In this document: one piece after another, positions 1-9,852 of the stretch
Position numbering within the stretch: position 1 is the first letter of the stretch
How the letters are laid out: every line of letters starts with the position of its first letter
Origin: Apricaphanius iberus
Taxonomy: Eukaryota; Chordata; Actinopteri; Cyprinodontiformes; Aphaniidae
Assembly: GCA_028564705.1 (NCBI GenBank)
Contig: JAPXFQ010002673.1
Span: 157,488-221,487, forward strand
Direction: 5' to 3'
Length of the DNA: 64,000 nt
Made by a program: the position numbers and the translations under genes
Notes under the pieces: model-generated
Database searches by the model: none
What the model was told of the DNA's origin: nothing
What the model saw: only the letters and a program-made list of their open reading frames with translations

Positions 1-2517
1 TATCCCGACTAAACTATCTAATCAAAATGACACCATAGTAAGAAAACGACCTCTTGTTGACAGCTCTTCTGAAATCTTTAAACAAATTTACTGCTCTTCC
101 TCACCCCCCCAATACCCGCCACCCCCACTATCCAACACACACTCTGTTAACAACCTGGGAGATAACTTTCTCTCTAAAGTCTCAGACATCATTAATGCCA
201 TTGCTCCAATTAAAGTAAAAGTAGTCTCAGGTAGATAGAAGTCTCCATGGACCAGCAATCCTCTACTACGCAGCGGAAAAAGAGAGTGCCGTAAGGCCGA
301 AAGAAAATGGAGAAAAACTCAACTCCACGTTCACTATGAGATCTACAAAAACAGGTTGAACAAATATAACTTAACCTTGAAAACAGCAAGGGAATAACTT
401 TTCTCTGAAACCATTAACAAAAACATTAATAACACCTTATTAATAAAGACCTTATTCGCAACAGTTGAAAGACTAACCAATCCCCCAGTGACAGCAGCTC
501 CTGAGCTACACTCCACTAGGGCCTGTACTGAATTTGCCAACTTCTTCACTGAAAAGATTCTAGAAATTAGAAGGTCAATCTGTAAAGCAGCAACCAACCC
601 ACCAACATTATCATTCCCACTTAAAAATAATGCTGATAAGATGTCTGATTTCAAAAAACTAAATCAATCACATCTTGATGGAATTATTAAACAGCTGAAC
701 TCCTCTTGCTGCCTTGATATCTTACCCACAGCTTTTTTAAAGAAAGTTCTCCCTGTCATTAAGTCGGATCTGATGCAAATAGTTAACACATCCCTCCAGT
801 CAGGTGTCTTCCCCCAGGCCTTCAAAACCGCAGTTATCAAACCCCTATTAAAGAAAAACAACATAGACAATATTTTGATGCAGAATTATAGGCCAATCTC
901 CCATTAATCAGTAAGATTATTTAAAAAGCTGTATCTCAACAGTTGAACACATTCCTGACAACGAACAACTCCTTAGATAGTTTTCAGTATGGTTTCCGTG
1001 CTCATCAAAGCACTGAGACTGCTCGTCAAAGTTTTCAATGACATCCGCATAAATAAAGAAAGCAGGTACAACTACAGTGTTGGTTCTGTTGGACCTCAGT
1101 GCAGCATTTGACATTGTTGATCATACAATATTACTGGAACGATTAGAGAGCTGGGTTGGACTCACTGGTACAGCTCTTCAATGGTCCGAATCTTACCTCA
1201 AAAATAGGAAGTTCTTTGTGTCAATCGGCAATTTCTCATCAGAACAAACATAAATCACATGTGGGGTCCCCCAAGGATCCATCCTGGGGCCCCTCCTGTC
1301 AATATTTACATGCTCCCACTAACCAAGATTATAGCAGCGAATCAGATTACCTACCATAACTATGCGGACGATACAAAGCTATACATTACATTATCACCAG
1401 GTGACTTTGATTCTATCCAGACCTTAAATGAATGCATTGAACAAATCAACGACTGGATGTCCCATAACTTTCTCCAGCTAAACAGAAACAAAACAGAAGT
1501 AATTATTTTTGGACCTAAGGAGAAACGATCCAAAGTCAGCACACAGCTTCAGCTAATACAACTAAAAACTACTCATCAGGCTCGTAATCTAGGTGTAATA
1601 ATGGACTCAGACCTGAACCTCCAGGGTCACATAAAGGCAATAACAAGGTCAGCTTTCTATCACCTGAGGAACATTTCTAGGATTAAAGGACTGATGTCAC
1701 AGAAGGACCGTGAAAAACTGATCCATGCGTTTATCTTTAGTCGGATCGATTACTGCAACAGCGTCCTCACAGGTCTACCTAAAAAATCAATCAGACAGCT
1801 GCAGCTGATCCAGAACGCTGCTGCTCGTGTTCTCACTAGAACCAGGAAAGTAGAACACATCACCCCAGTTCTTAAGTCCTTACACTGGCTCCCTGTAGCT
1901 CAGAGAATAGACTTTAAAATACTCCTACTTGTTTATAAATCATTGAACGGTTTAGCACCAAAGTACATTGAAGATATGCTGTCACTATATCAACCCAGCA
2001 GACCACTCAGGTCCTCCAACTCTATTCTACTAATCATCCCTAGAATCAGAACTAAAGAGGAAGAGGCAGCTTTCAGCTTCTATGCTCCACAAATATGGAA
2101 TAAACTTCCAGACGAATGCAAAAACGCTGAATCGCTAGGCTCTTTTAAATCAAAGATAAAAACTCCCGAGCTGCATTTGAATCTTAAATTGAGCTTTCTG
2201 ATCACTTTTTGTTTTGTTTACCCCATTGTGTTTTATCTGTTTTAATCTGTTTTAATTGCATAAATGTGTTCCTTAAATTATTTTTTATTGTTGTGGTTTA
2301 ATTTCTATTCTTACTTTTTTATTTGTTTTTTAAAGGATTGTGTATTAATTAGATACATTTGTTCCTTACATTATCTTTTCTGACTGATTAATTACTGTTA
2401 AACTTATATGTTTTTTTTGTAATCACGTGGTTTCATTATCACTGAATCATGTAAATCACCTTGAATTGCCTTGTGTTGAAAGTGTGCTATACAAATAAAA
2501 TTGCCTTGCCTTGCCTT
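1..2517 (+). mobile_element. L2-clade LINE, decayed, 5' end outside window
   Basis: Non-LTR retrotransposon fragment. Seen: three-frame remains of an ORF2 reverse transcriptase, including a palm A motif (LSAAFDIVDH, about 1103-1132), a GVPQGS-like primer-grip stretch (about 1262), the YADDT catalytic motif (about 1369-1383) and a C-terminal region with NAAARVLTR and LHWLPV (about 1800-1900). The 3' end reads AATAAAATTGCCTTGCCTTGCCTT at 2494-2517; a short repeated pentamer tail (TTGCC) is typical of L2 elements. Frameshifts and stops near 910, 1115 and 1250 make it non-functional. The endonuclease region lies mainly left of the window. Two other members of this subfamily occur at 19205 (+) and 21989 (-). 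Confidence 0.85.
1259..2245 (+). pseudogene. L2 reverse transcriptase, C-terminal part (broken)
   Basis: An open stretch of 328 codons covers the end of the RT palm (YADDT), the thumb and the conserved C-terminal tail of L2 ORF2. The first about 30 residues are out of the ancestral frame, because the GVPQGS block lies in another frame. The ATG at 1259 is therefore an accident and not the true start. Downstream landmarks in order are [44 protein letters not shown] and [11 protein letters not shown]. The upstream half (488-907 and about 1000-1250) is in other frames. No function is expected. Confidence 0.8.
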
Positions 2518-4270
2518 AAAGGTACATTTAGGTTATCACCACTTTTCTTCACTCTGCTACTTTTCTGTTCTACTACTCTCCAGTTGCATTATATGTTGTT
2601 AATTTTAAATGTTTCCTCTGTGTTTTTCTCTCCATAGAAACTACACCTGCTCAACCCCCCTGCTTTACTACATGACATTGTTGGATGGGGCGTAGACTAG
2701 GATGAAGCTACAAGTAAATGTTCATGTTCAGTGTCCTATAATCAACTTCTCATGCATCAGTTCTTTTTGCTCCTTCGTTTCAAAGCCTCAGACATTGTGG
2801 CAGACGGACGCTCGTACTGAGCCAGGTTCTGGTTCTGCTTGAAGTTTCTTCCTGTTAATTATATAAATGTTAAGTAGTTTGATTTCTGGTCACACATCAA
2901 ATTATCATCACTGAATTAACTGAGATTTAATTGAAGAGTGGATGGTGCATGATATGACTCATATACAGAACATTATAGGACAGAATTACACTCAATTACA
3001 CCAACTCCAAAAACAAAAGGTGCTGTAAAACCATAAATTCCATGTTTAAACCTACAGAACATGGTGCCAATATATAGATGTACAGCCATCAAAAAGTCTC
3101 TGCTGCAAGAATTAACACAAAAAACAATATGGACCAAACGTCCTAAATAAAGCTGCATTAAGTAGGAAATCGGAGAACTTAATACACTGAAATATGTTCA
3201 TCAGAAGAAAAGATCTATAAAAATGTGTCATAGAAATACTTCAAAGAAATGCAGCTGAAAGCCCTCCAGTCCTTACACTGACTTCACCTTTTCAAACATC
3301 TGCATCTATTAAATTTTCAAACTCTGCTATTATTCAGGCTTTGCAGTTCTTTGCCATAGGGGAAATACATGTATGTCCAATTGTGTCCAAGCTGTTGCAA
3401 ACGTTGTTTAAAATGAAGTGGCAGGAATAAGGACGTCACAGATGGAGAGACCTCAGCACAGGCAGAAAGCCTTTCAGGAGAACAGGAATTAGCTGGGAGA
3501 TGGATTGTGCTTCATGGACAACAGCTTTTCAATTTTCACTTGACTGAACTGTTATTTGTTAAAGTAATAAACTTATTTTTCAGCCTAATACACATTTGAT
3601 CTGCCTGCAGTTTGTTTGCTAGTTTAAATTCATGCAAATTTTTTTAAAAAGAAACTATTTTAAAAACTTGTGCTCATATTAATTTTTCCAAAAATCTAAT
3701 ATGATTCTAAGATCCTTCTCTTCTGTTACTTGTTCAGAGGCCTTCCCTTAATCTGGACCTAGAGGCACTGGTTTAAGTGGACAAAAAATGTGCAGTTAGA
3801 CTCATGGAGGTCTGAACATAAAACCCAGAGATTCCTGAATGTAAGTATAGCTCAAAGTAAAAATAGGTCCTCCTCTCTGTACACATCATAATGTCACTAA
3901 ACAAGGAGGGAACTCAGGTCAAATCTTCTATTGTTGAAGCCACCATTTGAAGAAACGATAACAGACGGTCTGCTTGAACGAATAAACAAACACCATGAAG
4001 ACACTCTTCGGTGTGAAATGCTAGCAGCAGCAGCCACGTGACCTTTTATTTACGCATGCTTAAGTTCAATCATAGCTGTAAGAGCACAACTACTTAAAGC
4101 TAAACACACATGTACACTATTAACTGTATATGAAATTATTTCAAATGACTAATCCCTAATTTAAATCCCTAATTTAAAAAAACAAAAGGGACCCTAAAAC
4201 GGTTTACATAAATGGCTGTCCTCAGTTGCGTCATATTTGTACACACTCAAATAAATATATAAGGCTTGGC
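2518..4270. other. No gene recognised
   Basis: AT-rich sequence without a convincing coding region or structured element. A short stretch at about 2818-2862 resembles the 3' untranslated part of fish L2 LINEs (GAGCCAGGTTCTGGTTCTGC and following), so it may hold small LINE debris. The open frames here are short and have no recognisable motif. Confidence 0.5.
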
Positions 4271-5014
4271 AATGGGGAGCCTAAGTCACGCCCTTCTACT
4301 TCCGGTCCATGGGTCCCCAAATGCCAAAAGAAATGAATGAGAGTCAATGGAGCGGTAAAAGTTATGTTCTGATCCAGTTTGAAATGCGCCGTGGATTGAA
4401 CATATGTCAGTGAATTTTAAAACCTAATTTTGATGCAGAGAAAACAAGATTTTCGATTGGAGGCAAAAGTCACTTTAGATTTTGTGTAAAAATGTTTAGC
4501 GGACTACAACTGCAGAAGAAGAAGGAGAGCGAGGGTCGTAGCCTCCAGGACGAAGTAAGTAGCATTAAACACGGAGAAAACCTCTATAAATCTGACCATG
4601 TGGAAAGTAGCAGATATGTCGGGGGTAAAGCAGTCGGTGGAGTGAGAGCCAGCATGGAGGAGAAGCTCTACAAGCTCTAGGTGAAGGTTTTACGTGCTAT
4701 AGCTAATGCTAGCTCCCGTTAGCCAAATGGCGTCATATATGCGACTTCTGGTTTGTAGGCATTTTAAATTTGAATTTTTACAATCAAATAAATCCCAAAT
4801 CACTGGACAAACACATTAAAAATGTACATCATTAGTTATCATTTAGATCGAAGTACAACATATGTGTGATTCAGGACGTAAGACAAAGCGGAGCAGAAAA
4901 TAACTTTTATTGCTCCATTGACTTACATTAATAATTTTTTCGGTTTGGGAAACCATGGGCCGACCGGAAGGGGAGGAGACTTAGGTTCCCTACAGGAAGG
5001 GGAGGAGACTTAGA
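4271..5014. mobile_element. Long-TIR MITE, copy 1
   Basis: Non-autonomous DNA transposon of about 745 bp. Its ends are inverted repeats: AGCCTAAGTC near 4278 at the left, and GACTTAGGT/GACTTAGA at the right. The inverted similarity runs about 100 bp inward, including CCATGG and GTCAATGGAGC...TAAAAGTTAT...TTCTG on both sides. The right terminus is present twice in tandem (GGAAGGGGAGGAGACTTAG at about 4967-4984 and 4996-5013). A second copy with the same doubled end lies at 23534-24289. There is no transposase; the 62-codon open stretch at 4492-4680 is shared in decayed form by copy 2. Superfamily not assigned because no target duplication is clear. Confidence 0.75.
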
Positions 5015-5175
5015 TCCCTATATGGCCAAAATTTCATATCCCAATAAAGGTAATTTTGTATCTGACATGTTCGGTTTTAAGACTCAGGTTCAGCACAACA
5101 GCAGGCAAAGGAATGCTTTCAAAGAAAAAAACAGATTTTATTAAAACCTAAAGTGTCGTCTCGGGAGGAACCAGG

Positions 5176-5505
5176 TGTCATGATCCGTCCCTGTCTGTGT
5201 TGTTTATTCCTCCTTGTTTCCTCCCAGTCTGTTTTAGTTACTTAGTCCTAGTTTGTTTCACCTGTTGTCTTATTAGTCCTCCCTGTGTTTTCTGCCTCTG
5301 CTCCCAGGTGTTCCACGTTTCCTGATTACCCTCCCCACAGTATATATACCCTTCTGTGTCTGTCTGTCCTCGTCGGGTCGTTGTCGTCGTTACCTCCCCT
5401 AGTTCTCTGTGCTTCTCGTCTTTTTTTGGACAATTAATAAACATGGGCCGTAAGAGCCACAAACGCCGCTCCGCATCTGGGTCCTCCTTGAGCCTAAACA
5501 TGACA
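5176..5505 (+). repeat. 5' LTR of element A
   Basis: Direct repeat of 330 bp, nearly identical to 9518-9847. It begins TGTCATG and ends CATGACA, a 7-bp inverted terminal repeat with the canonical TG...CA. It carries a TATA box at 5339-5348, an AATAAA signal at 5436-5441 and, unusually, the start codon of the internal ORF at 5443. The CCAGG just before it is the target duplication. Confidence 0.95.
5339..5348 (+). promoter_or_regulatory. TATA box of the element A LTR promoter
   Basis: GTATATATAC lies about 30 bp upstream of 5371-5372. A start there would make the RNA begin with the 10 bases that complement the primer binding site, as self-priming requires. The transcription start is inferred, not measured. 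The same box is in the 3' LTR. Confidence 0.7.
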
Positions 5506-8500
5506 GTACGACCCGACCAACTGGACCCAGCGGAGTACCAACACACTGACGATGAATGGAGGAGACTGATCAATTGGAGCGTAAGTCAAGGACTCTATTC
5601 AGACTCACCTTTTTGTGGATCGCGACTGGCACGCTGTCCGCCCGGTGTTGGGCCCCGCCGTCGTGAGGAAGGCGGCCTCTCCGCTCCTCGGGCCTCGAGT
5701 CATCGCCGCGCTTCTGGGCGTCCTCCTGGAAACGCAGTTGGTGTTTCCCCGTCGTTCCTCCTTGCGTCCATGTATGACGATTCAGAGGAGGACGACGACG
5801 GCTTCCCGGAGCTCTTCTCCGACTCCCTGGACGACGAGCTGGACTTTTGCGGCGGTGCCCGGGGTGCGCCGCCCTCGCCGCGGCTTTCTGCCTCCTGGGT
5901 TGACCGGTTGATCTCCCTGGCTCCTTCCGCCGATCTGCCACCCATCTGTGATCCCTCTGGGACTGGCCCTCTTCCTGCTTCCCGGCGACGAGGAGGGAGG
6001 CGTCGCCGAGCTGCTCCATCGGCTCCAGGAGGTTTCTTGCTTCCTTCTCGGAGTTGCAGCGCCTCGGCTCCTCCTGTCCCGCTTGGTGCTGCCTCCAGCT
6101 TCGGTGATTCGACCGCCGCTTCCTCCTGCCGCCCACGGCCGGTTTCGGGTCTGCCTCCTCATCCTCTCCAGCACAGCCAGGCGCCGGCGTTTCCTTCGGG
6201 TGGAGCCGAGTTGACCCAGGGTCGGTGGAACAGAGGGAAGAGTGCCGTAGGGAATGTTGAGCCCAGGTCCCCTGTGGAGACTGTTTTTGAGCGCTCTTCA
6301 GAGGCTCACCTGGAACCCCGGTTCCGAGTTCCCTCCGAGGGCGTCCAGACGGATGCGCCTCGGTTCCGAGTTCCCTCCGAGGGCGTCCAGACGGATGCGC
6401 CTCGGTTCCGAGTTCCCTCCGAGGGCGTCCAGACGGATGCGCCTCGGTTCCGAGTTCCCTCCGAGGGCGTCCAGACGGATGCGCCTCGGCTCCGAGATTC
6501 CTCCGAGGGTGTTCAGGAGAGCACGCCTCGGGTTCCTGATTCCTCCGAGGGTGTTCAGGAGAGCACGCCTCGGGTTCCTGATTCCTCCGAGGGTGTTCTG
6601 GAGAACACGCCTCGGGTTCCTGATTCCTCCGAGGGTGTTCTGGAGAGCACGCCTCGGGTTCCTGATTCCTCCGAGGGTGTTCTGGAGAGCACGCCTCGGG
6701 TTCCTGATTCCTCCGAGGGTGTTCTGGAAGCACGCCTCGGGTTCCTGATTCCTCCGAGGGTGTTCAGGAGAGCACGCCTCGGGTTCCTGATTCCTCCGAG
6801 GGTGTTCTGGAGAGCACGCCTCGGGTTCCTGATTCCTCCGAGGGTGTTCTGGAGAGCACGCCTCGGGTTCCTGATTCCTCCGAGGGTGTTCTGGAGAGCA
6901 CGCCTCGGGTTCCTGATTCCTCCGAGGGTGTTCTGGAGAACACGCCTCGGGTTCCTGATTCCTCCGAGGGTGTTCTGGAGAACACGCCTCGGGTTCCTGA
7001 TTCCTCCGAGGGTGTTCTGGAGAACACGCCTCGGGTTCCTGATTCCTCCGAGGGTGTTCTGGAGAACACGCCTCGGGTTCCTGATTCCTCCGAGGGTGTT
7101 CTGGAGAGCACGCCTCGGGTTCCTGATTCCTCCGAGGGTGTTCTGGAGAACACGCCTCGGGTTCCTGATTCCTCCGAGGGTGTTCTGGAGAGCACGCCTC
7201 GGGTTCCTGATTCCTCCGAGGGTGTCCTGGAGAGCACGCCTCTGGGTCCTGATTCCGCCGAGGGTGTTCAGGCGAACACGCCTCCGGTTCCTGACTCTCC
7301 CGAGGGTGTTCAGGCGAACACGCCTCCGGTTCCTGATTCCACCGAGGGTGTTCAGGCGAACACTCCTCCGGTTCCCGACTCCACCGAGGGTGTTCAGGCG
7401 AACACGCCTCCGGTTCCCGACTCCGCCGAGGGTGTTCAGGGGAACACGCCTCTGGTTCCCGACTCCGCCGAGGGTGTTCAGGGGAACACGCCTCTGGTTC
7501 CCGACTCCGCCGAGGGTGTTCAGGCGAACACGCCTCCGGTTCCCGACTCCTCCGAGGGTGTTCAGGAGAACACGCCTCCGGTTCCCGACTCCTCCGAGGG
7601 TGTTCAGGAGAACACGCCTCCGGTTCCCGACTCCTCCGAGGGTGTTCAGGCGAACACGCCTCCGGTTCCCGACTCCTCCGAGGGTGTTCAGGCGAACACG
7701 CCTCCGGTTCCTGACTCCTCCGAGGGTGTTCAGGAGAACACGCCTCCGGTTCCTGCCTCTTCCGAGGGTGTTCAGGAGAACACGCCTCCGGTTCCCGACT
7801 CCGCCGAGGGTGTTCAGGAGAACACGCCTCCGGTTCCCGACTCCGCCGAGGGTGTTCAGGAGAACACGCCTCCGGTTCCCGACTCCGCCGAGGGTGTTCA
7901 GGAGAACACGCCTCCGGTTCCCGACTCCGCCGAGGGTGTTCAGGAGAACACGCCTCCGGTTCCTGCCTCGTCCGAGGGTGTTCAGGAGAACACGCCTCCG
8001 GTTTCCGACTCCGCCGAGGGTGTTCAGGAGAACACGCCTCCGGTTCCTGCCTCTGCAGAGGGTGTTCAGGCGAACACGCCTCCGGTTCCTGCCTCTGCAG
8101 AGGGTGTTCAGGCGAACACGCCTCCGGTTCCTGACTCTGCCGAGGGTGTTCAGGCGAACACGCCTCCACCTAAGCTCAAGGTTCCACGCCGCCGGCCTCC
8201 AAGGCTCAAGGTTCCACGCCGCCGGCCTCCAAGGCTCAAGGTTCCACGCCGCCGGCCTCCAAGGCTCAAGGTTCCACGCCGCCGGCCTCCAAGGCTCAAG
8301 GTTCCACGCCGCCGGCCTCCAAGGCTCAAGGTTCCACGCCGCCGGCCTCCAAGGCTCAAGGTTCCACGCCGCCGGCCTCCAAGGCTCAAGGTTCCACGCC
8401 GCCGGCCCCCAAGGCTCAAGGTTCCACGCCGCCGGCCCCCAAGGCTCAAGGTTCCACGCCGCCGGCCCCCAAGGCTCAAGGTTCCACGCCGCCGGCCCCC

Positions 8501-9506
8501 AAGGCTCAAGGTTCCACGCCGCCGGCCCCCAAGGCTCAAGGTTCCACGCCGCCGGCCCCCAAGGCTCAAGGTTCCACGCCGCCGGCCTCCAAGGCTCAAG
8601 GTTCCACGCCGCCGGCCTCCAAGGCTCAAGGTTCCTCGTCGTCGGCCTCCTCGTCTGACGGTCCCTCGTCGTCGGCCTCCTCGTCTGACGGTCCCTCGTC
8701 GCCGGCCTCCTCGTCTGCTGGTTCCTCGTCGCCGGCCTCCTCGTCTGCTGTTTCCTCGTCGCCGGCCTCCTCGTCTGCTGTTTCCTCGTCGCCGGCCTCC
8801 TCGTCTGCTGTTTCCTCGTCGCCGGCCTCCTCGTCTGCTGTTTCCTCGTCGCCGGCCTCCTCGTCTGCTGTTTCCTCGTCGCCGGCCTCCTCGTCTGCTG
8901 TTTCCTCGTCGCCGGCCTCCTCGTCTGTTGGTTCCTCGTCGCCGGCCTCCTCGTCTGTTGGTTCCTCGTCGCCGGCCTCCTCGTCTGTTGGTTCCTCGTC
9001 GCCGGCCTCCTCGTCTGTTGGTTCCTCGTCGCCGGCCTCCTCGTCTGTTGGTTCCTCGCCGCCGGCCTCCTCGTCTGTTGGTTCCTCGTCGCCGGCCTCC
9101 TCGTCTGTTGGTTCCTCGTCGCCGGCCTCCTCGTCTGTTGGTTCCTCGTCGCCGGCCTCCTCGTCTGTTGGTTCCTCGTCGCCGGCCTCCTCGTCTGTTG
9201 GTTCCTCGTCGCCGGCCTCCTCGTCTGTTGGTTCCTCGTCGCCGGCCTCCTCGTCTGTTGGTTCCTCGTCGCCGGCCTCCTCGTCTGTTGGTTCCTCGTC
9301 GCCGGCCTCCTCGTCTGTTGGTTCCTCGTCGCCGGCCTCCTCGTCTGTTGGTTCCTCGTCGCCGGCCTCCTCGTCTGTTGGTCCCTCGCCGCCGGCCGCC
9401 ACGTCATGGGTCTTCTGGGGACTGTGGTTTTGTCCCTCCGTCCTGGACCCCCTCCTCCCGCCCTGGCTTGAGTTTCCTACTTGGTGCGCCAGGTGGCGCA
9501 CCTTGA
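5443..9506 (+). CDS. Element A protein: acidic and basic tandem-array polypeptide, one frameshift
   Basis: Coding region of about 1,354 codons from the ATG inside the 5' LTR to the TGA at 9504-9506, directly before the polypurine tract. It is continuous except for one 1-nt deletion near 6729. N-terminal part (about 290 residues): a basic start MGRKSHKRRS, then the motif GSRLARCPPGVGPRR (about residues 61-75), an acidic patch SEEDDDG and an Arg-rich stretch. Next come 44 copies of an acidic 14-mer (such as PPVPDSAEGVQENT), then 15 copies of PRRRPPRLKV and 25 of PRRRPPRLLV-like 10-mers, then a short unique tail. No CCHC knuckle, protease, RT or integrase is seen. Inference: a Gag substitute whose Arg-rich arrays bind nucleic acid. 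The long frames on the opposite strand are by-products of the repeats. Confidence 0.75.
5508..5517 (+). promoter_or_regulatory. Self-primer binding site of element A
   Basis: ACGACCCGAC begins 2 nt after the 5' LTR. It is the exact reverse complement of GTCGGGTCGT at 5372-5381 in the LTR, about 33 bp after the TATA box, where the transcript should begin. This is the arrangement of Tf1/sushi elements, which prime reverse transcription with the folded-back 5' end of their own RNA instead of a tRNA. No tRNA-complementary site was recognised. Confidence 0.8.
6316..8162 (+). repeat. Array 1: 44 in-frame 42-bp units
   Basis: The length is exactly 44 x 42 minus one base; the missing base is near 6729, where GGAGAGC reads GGAAGC. 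Each unit encodes a 14-residue acidic peptide, from PRFRVPSEGVQTDA in the first four copies to PRVPDSSEGVLEST and PPVPDSAEGVQENT later. Copies grade from one variant to the next, as in stepwise amplification by unequal exchange or template switching. No unit carries a stop in the coding frame. Confidence 0.95.
8184..8633 (+). repeat. Array 2: 15 in-frame 30-bp units
   Basis: Exactly 15 units of 30 bp, nearly identical. In the ancestral frame each unit reads PRRRPPRLKV. It is joined to array 1 by a seven-codon linker (PPPKLKV, 8163-8183) and runs directly into array 3, which encodes almost the same decapeptide with other codons. Confidence 0.95.
8634..9383 (+). repeat. Array 3: 25 in-frame 30-bp units
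   Basis: Exactly 25 units of 30 bp plus a partial 26th unit up to about 9404. In the ancestral frame they read PRRRPPRL followed by TV, LV or LF. Compared with array 2, codons for the shared residues differ at synonymous positions (for example CCA/CCT for Pro, AGG/CGT for Arg, CTC/CTG for Leu). Confidence 0.95.
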
Positions 9507-9514
9507 GGGGGGGG
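9505..9514 (+). promoter_or_regulatory. Polypurine tract of element A
   Basis: GAGGGGGGGG followed by TAT lies directly before the 3' LTR at 9518. This is the plus-strand primer site of LTR retrotransposons. The stop codon of the element ORF ends two bases into it. Confidence 0.85.
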
Positions 9515-9517
9515 TAT

Positions 9518-9847
9518 TGTCATGATCCGTCCCTGTCTGTGTTGTTTATTCCTCCTTGTTTCCTCCCAGTCTGTTTTAGTTACTTAGTCCTAGTTTGTTT
9601 CACCTGTTGTCTTATTAGTCCTCCCTGTGTTTTCTGCCTCTGCTCCCAGGTGTTCCACGTTTCCTAATTACCCTCCCCACAGTATATATACCCTTCTGTG
9701 TCTGTCTGTCCTCGTCGGGTCGTTGTCGTCGTTACCTCCCCTAGTTCTCTGTGCTTCTCGTCTTTTTTTGGACAATTAATAAACATGGGCCGTAAGAGCC
9801 ACAAACGCCGCTCCGCATCTGGGTCCTCCTTGAGCCCAAACATGACA
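9518..9847 (+). repeat. 3' LTR of element A
   Basis: 330 bp, nearly identical to the 5' LTR at 5176-5505, with the same TATA box, AATAAA and ATG. It is followed by CCAGG (9848-9852), which repeats the five bases before the 5' LTR. The ATG here opens only a 42-codon reading frame into flanking DNA. Confidence 0.95.
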
Positions 9848-9852
9848 CCAGG

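Larger units (their letters stand above)
5176..9847 (+). mobile_element. Element A: complete non-autonomous LTR retrotransposon with tandem-array ORF
   Basis: LTR retrotransposon with all structural marks visible: 330-bp LTRs (TGTCATG...CATGACA) at both ends, CCAGG target duplication at 5171-5175 and 9848-9852, a self-primer binding site, and a polypurine tract next to the 3' LTR. The LTRs differ at about two positions (G/A near 5325/9667 and T/C near 5495/9837), so insertion is recent. The inner 4.0 kb encodes no protease, reverse transcriptase, RNase H or integrase. It encodes one long coding region, mostly in-frame repeats. Mobility therefore needs enzymes from a partner. The self-priming layout and the G-run polypurine tract point to the Tf1/sushi branch of Ty3/gypsy. 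Element D shares a protein motif with it. Confidence 0.93.

Noticed and set aside
5238..5573. Reverse-strand 111-codon frame in the 5' LTR
   Set aside because: Opposite to the LTR promoter and overlapping the well-supported plus-strand features.
8150..8658. Plus-strand reading of array 2 as a SRFHAAGLQG-type repeat in the frame that is nominally continuous from 5356
   Set aside because: That frame is reached only through the 1-nt deletion near 6729. The other frame is open to the polypurine tract, continues the peptide of arrays 1 and 3 and shows synonymous divergence, so it is taken as real.
6555..9407. Reverse-strand open frame of 950 codons, with others of 623, 387, 291, 159 and 157 codons over element A
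   Set aside because: They are by-products of stop-free repeat units whose lengths are multiples of three. They end where the arrays end, have no motif, and run against the LTR promoter, primer site and polypurine tract.
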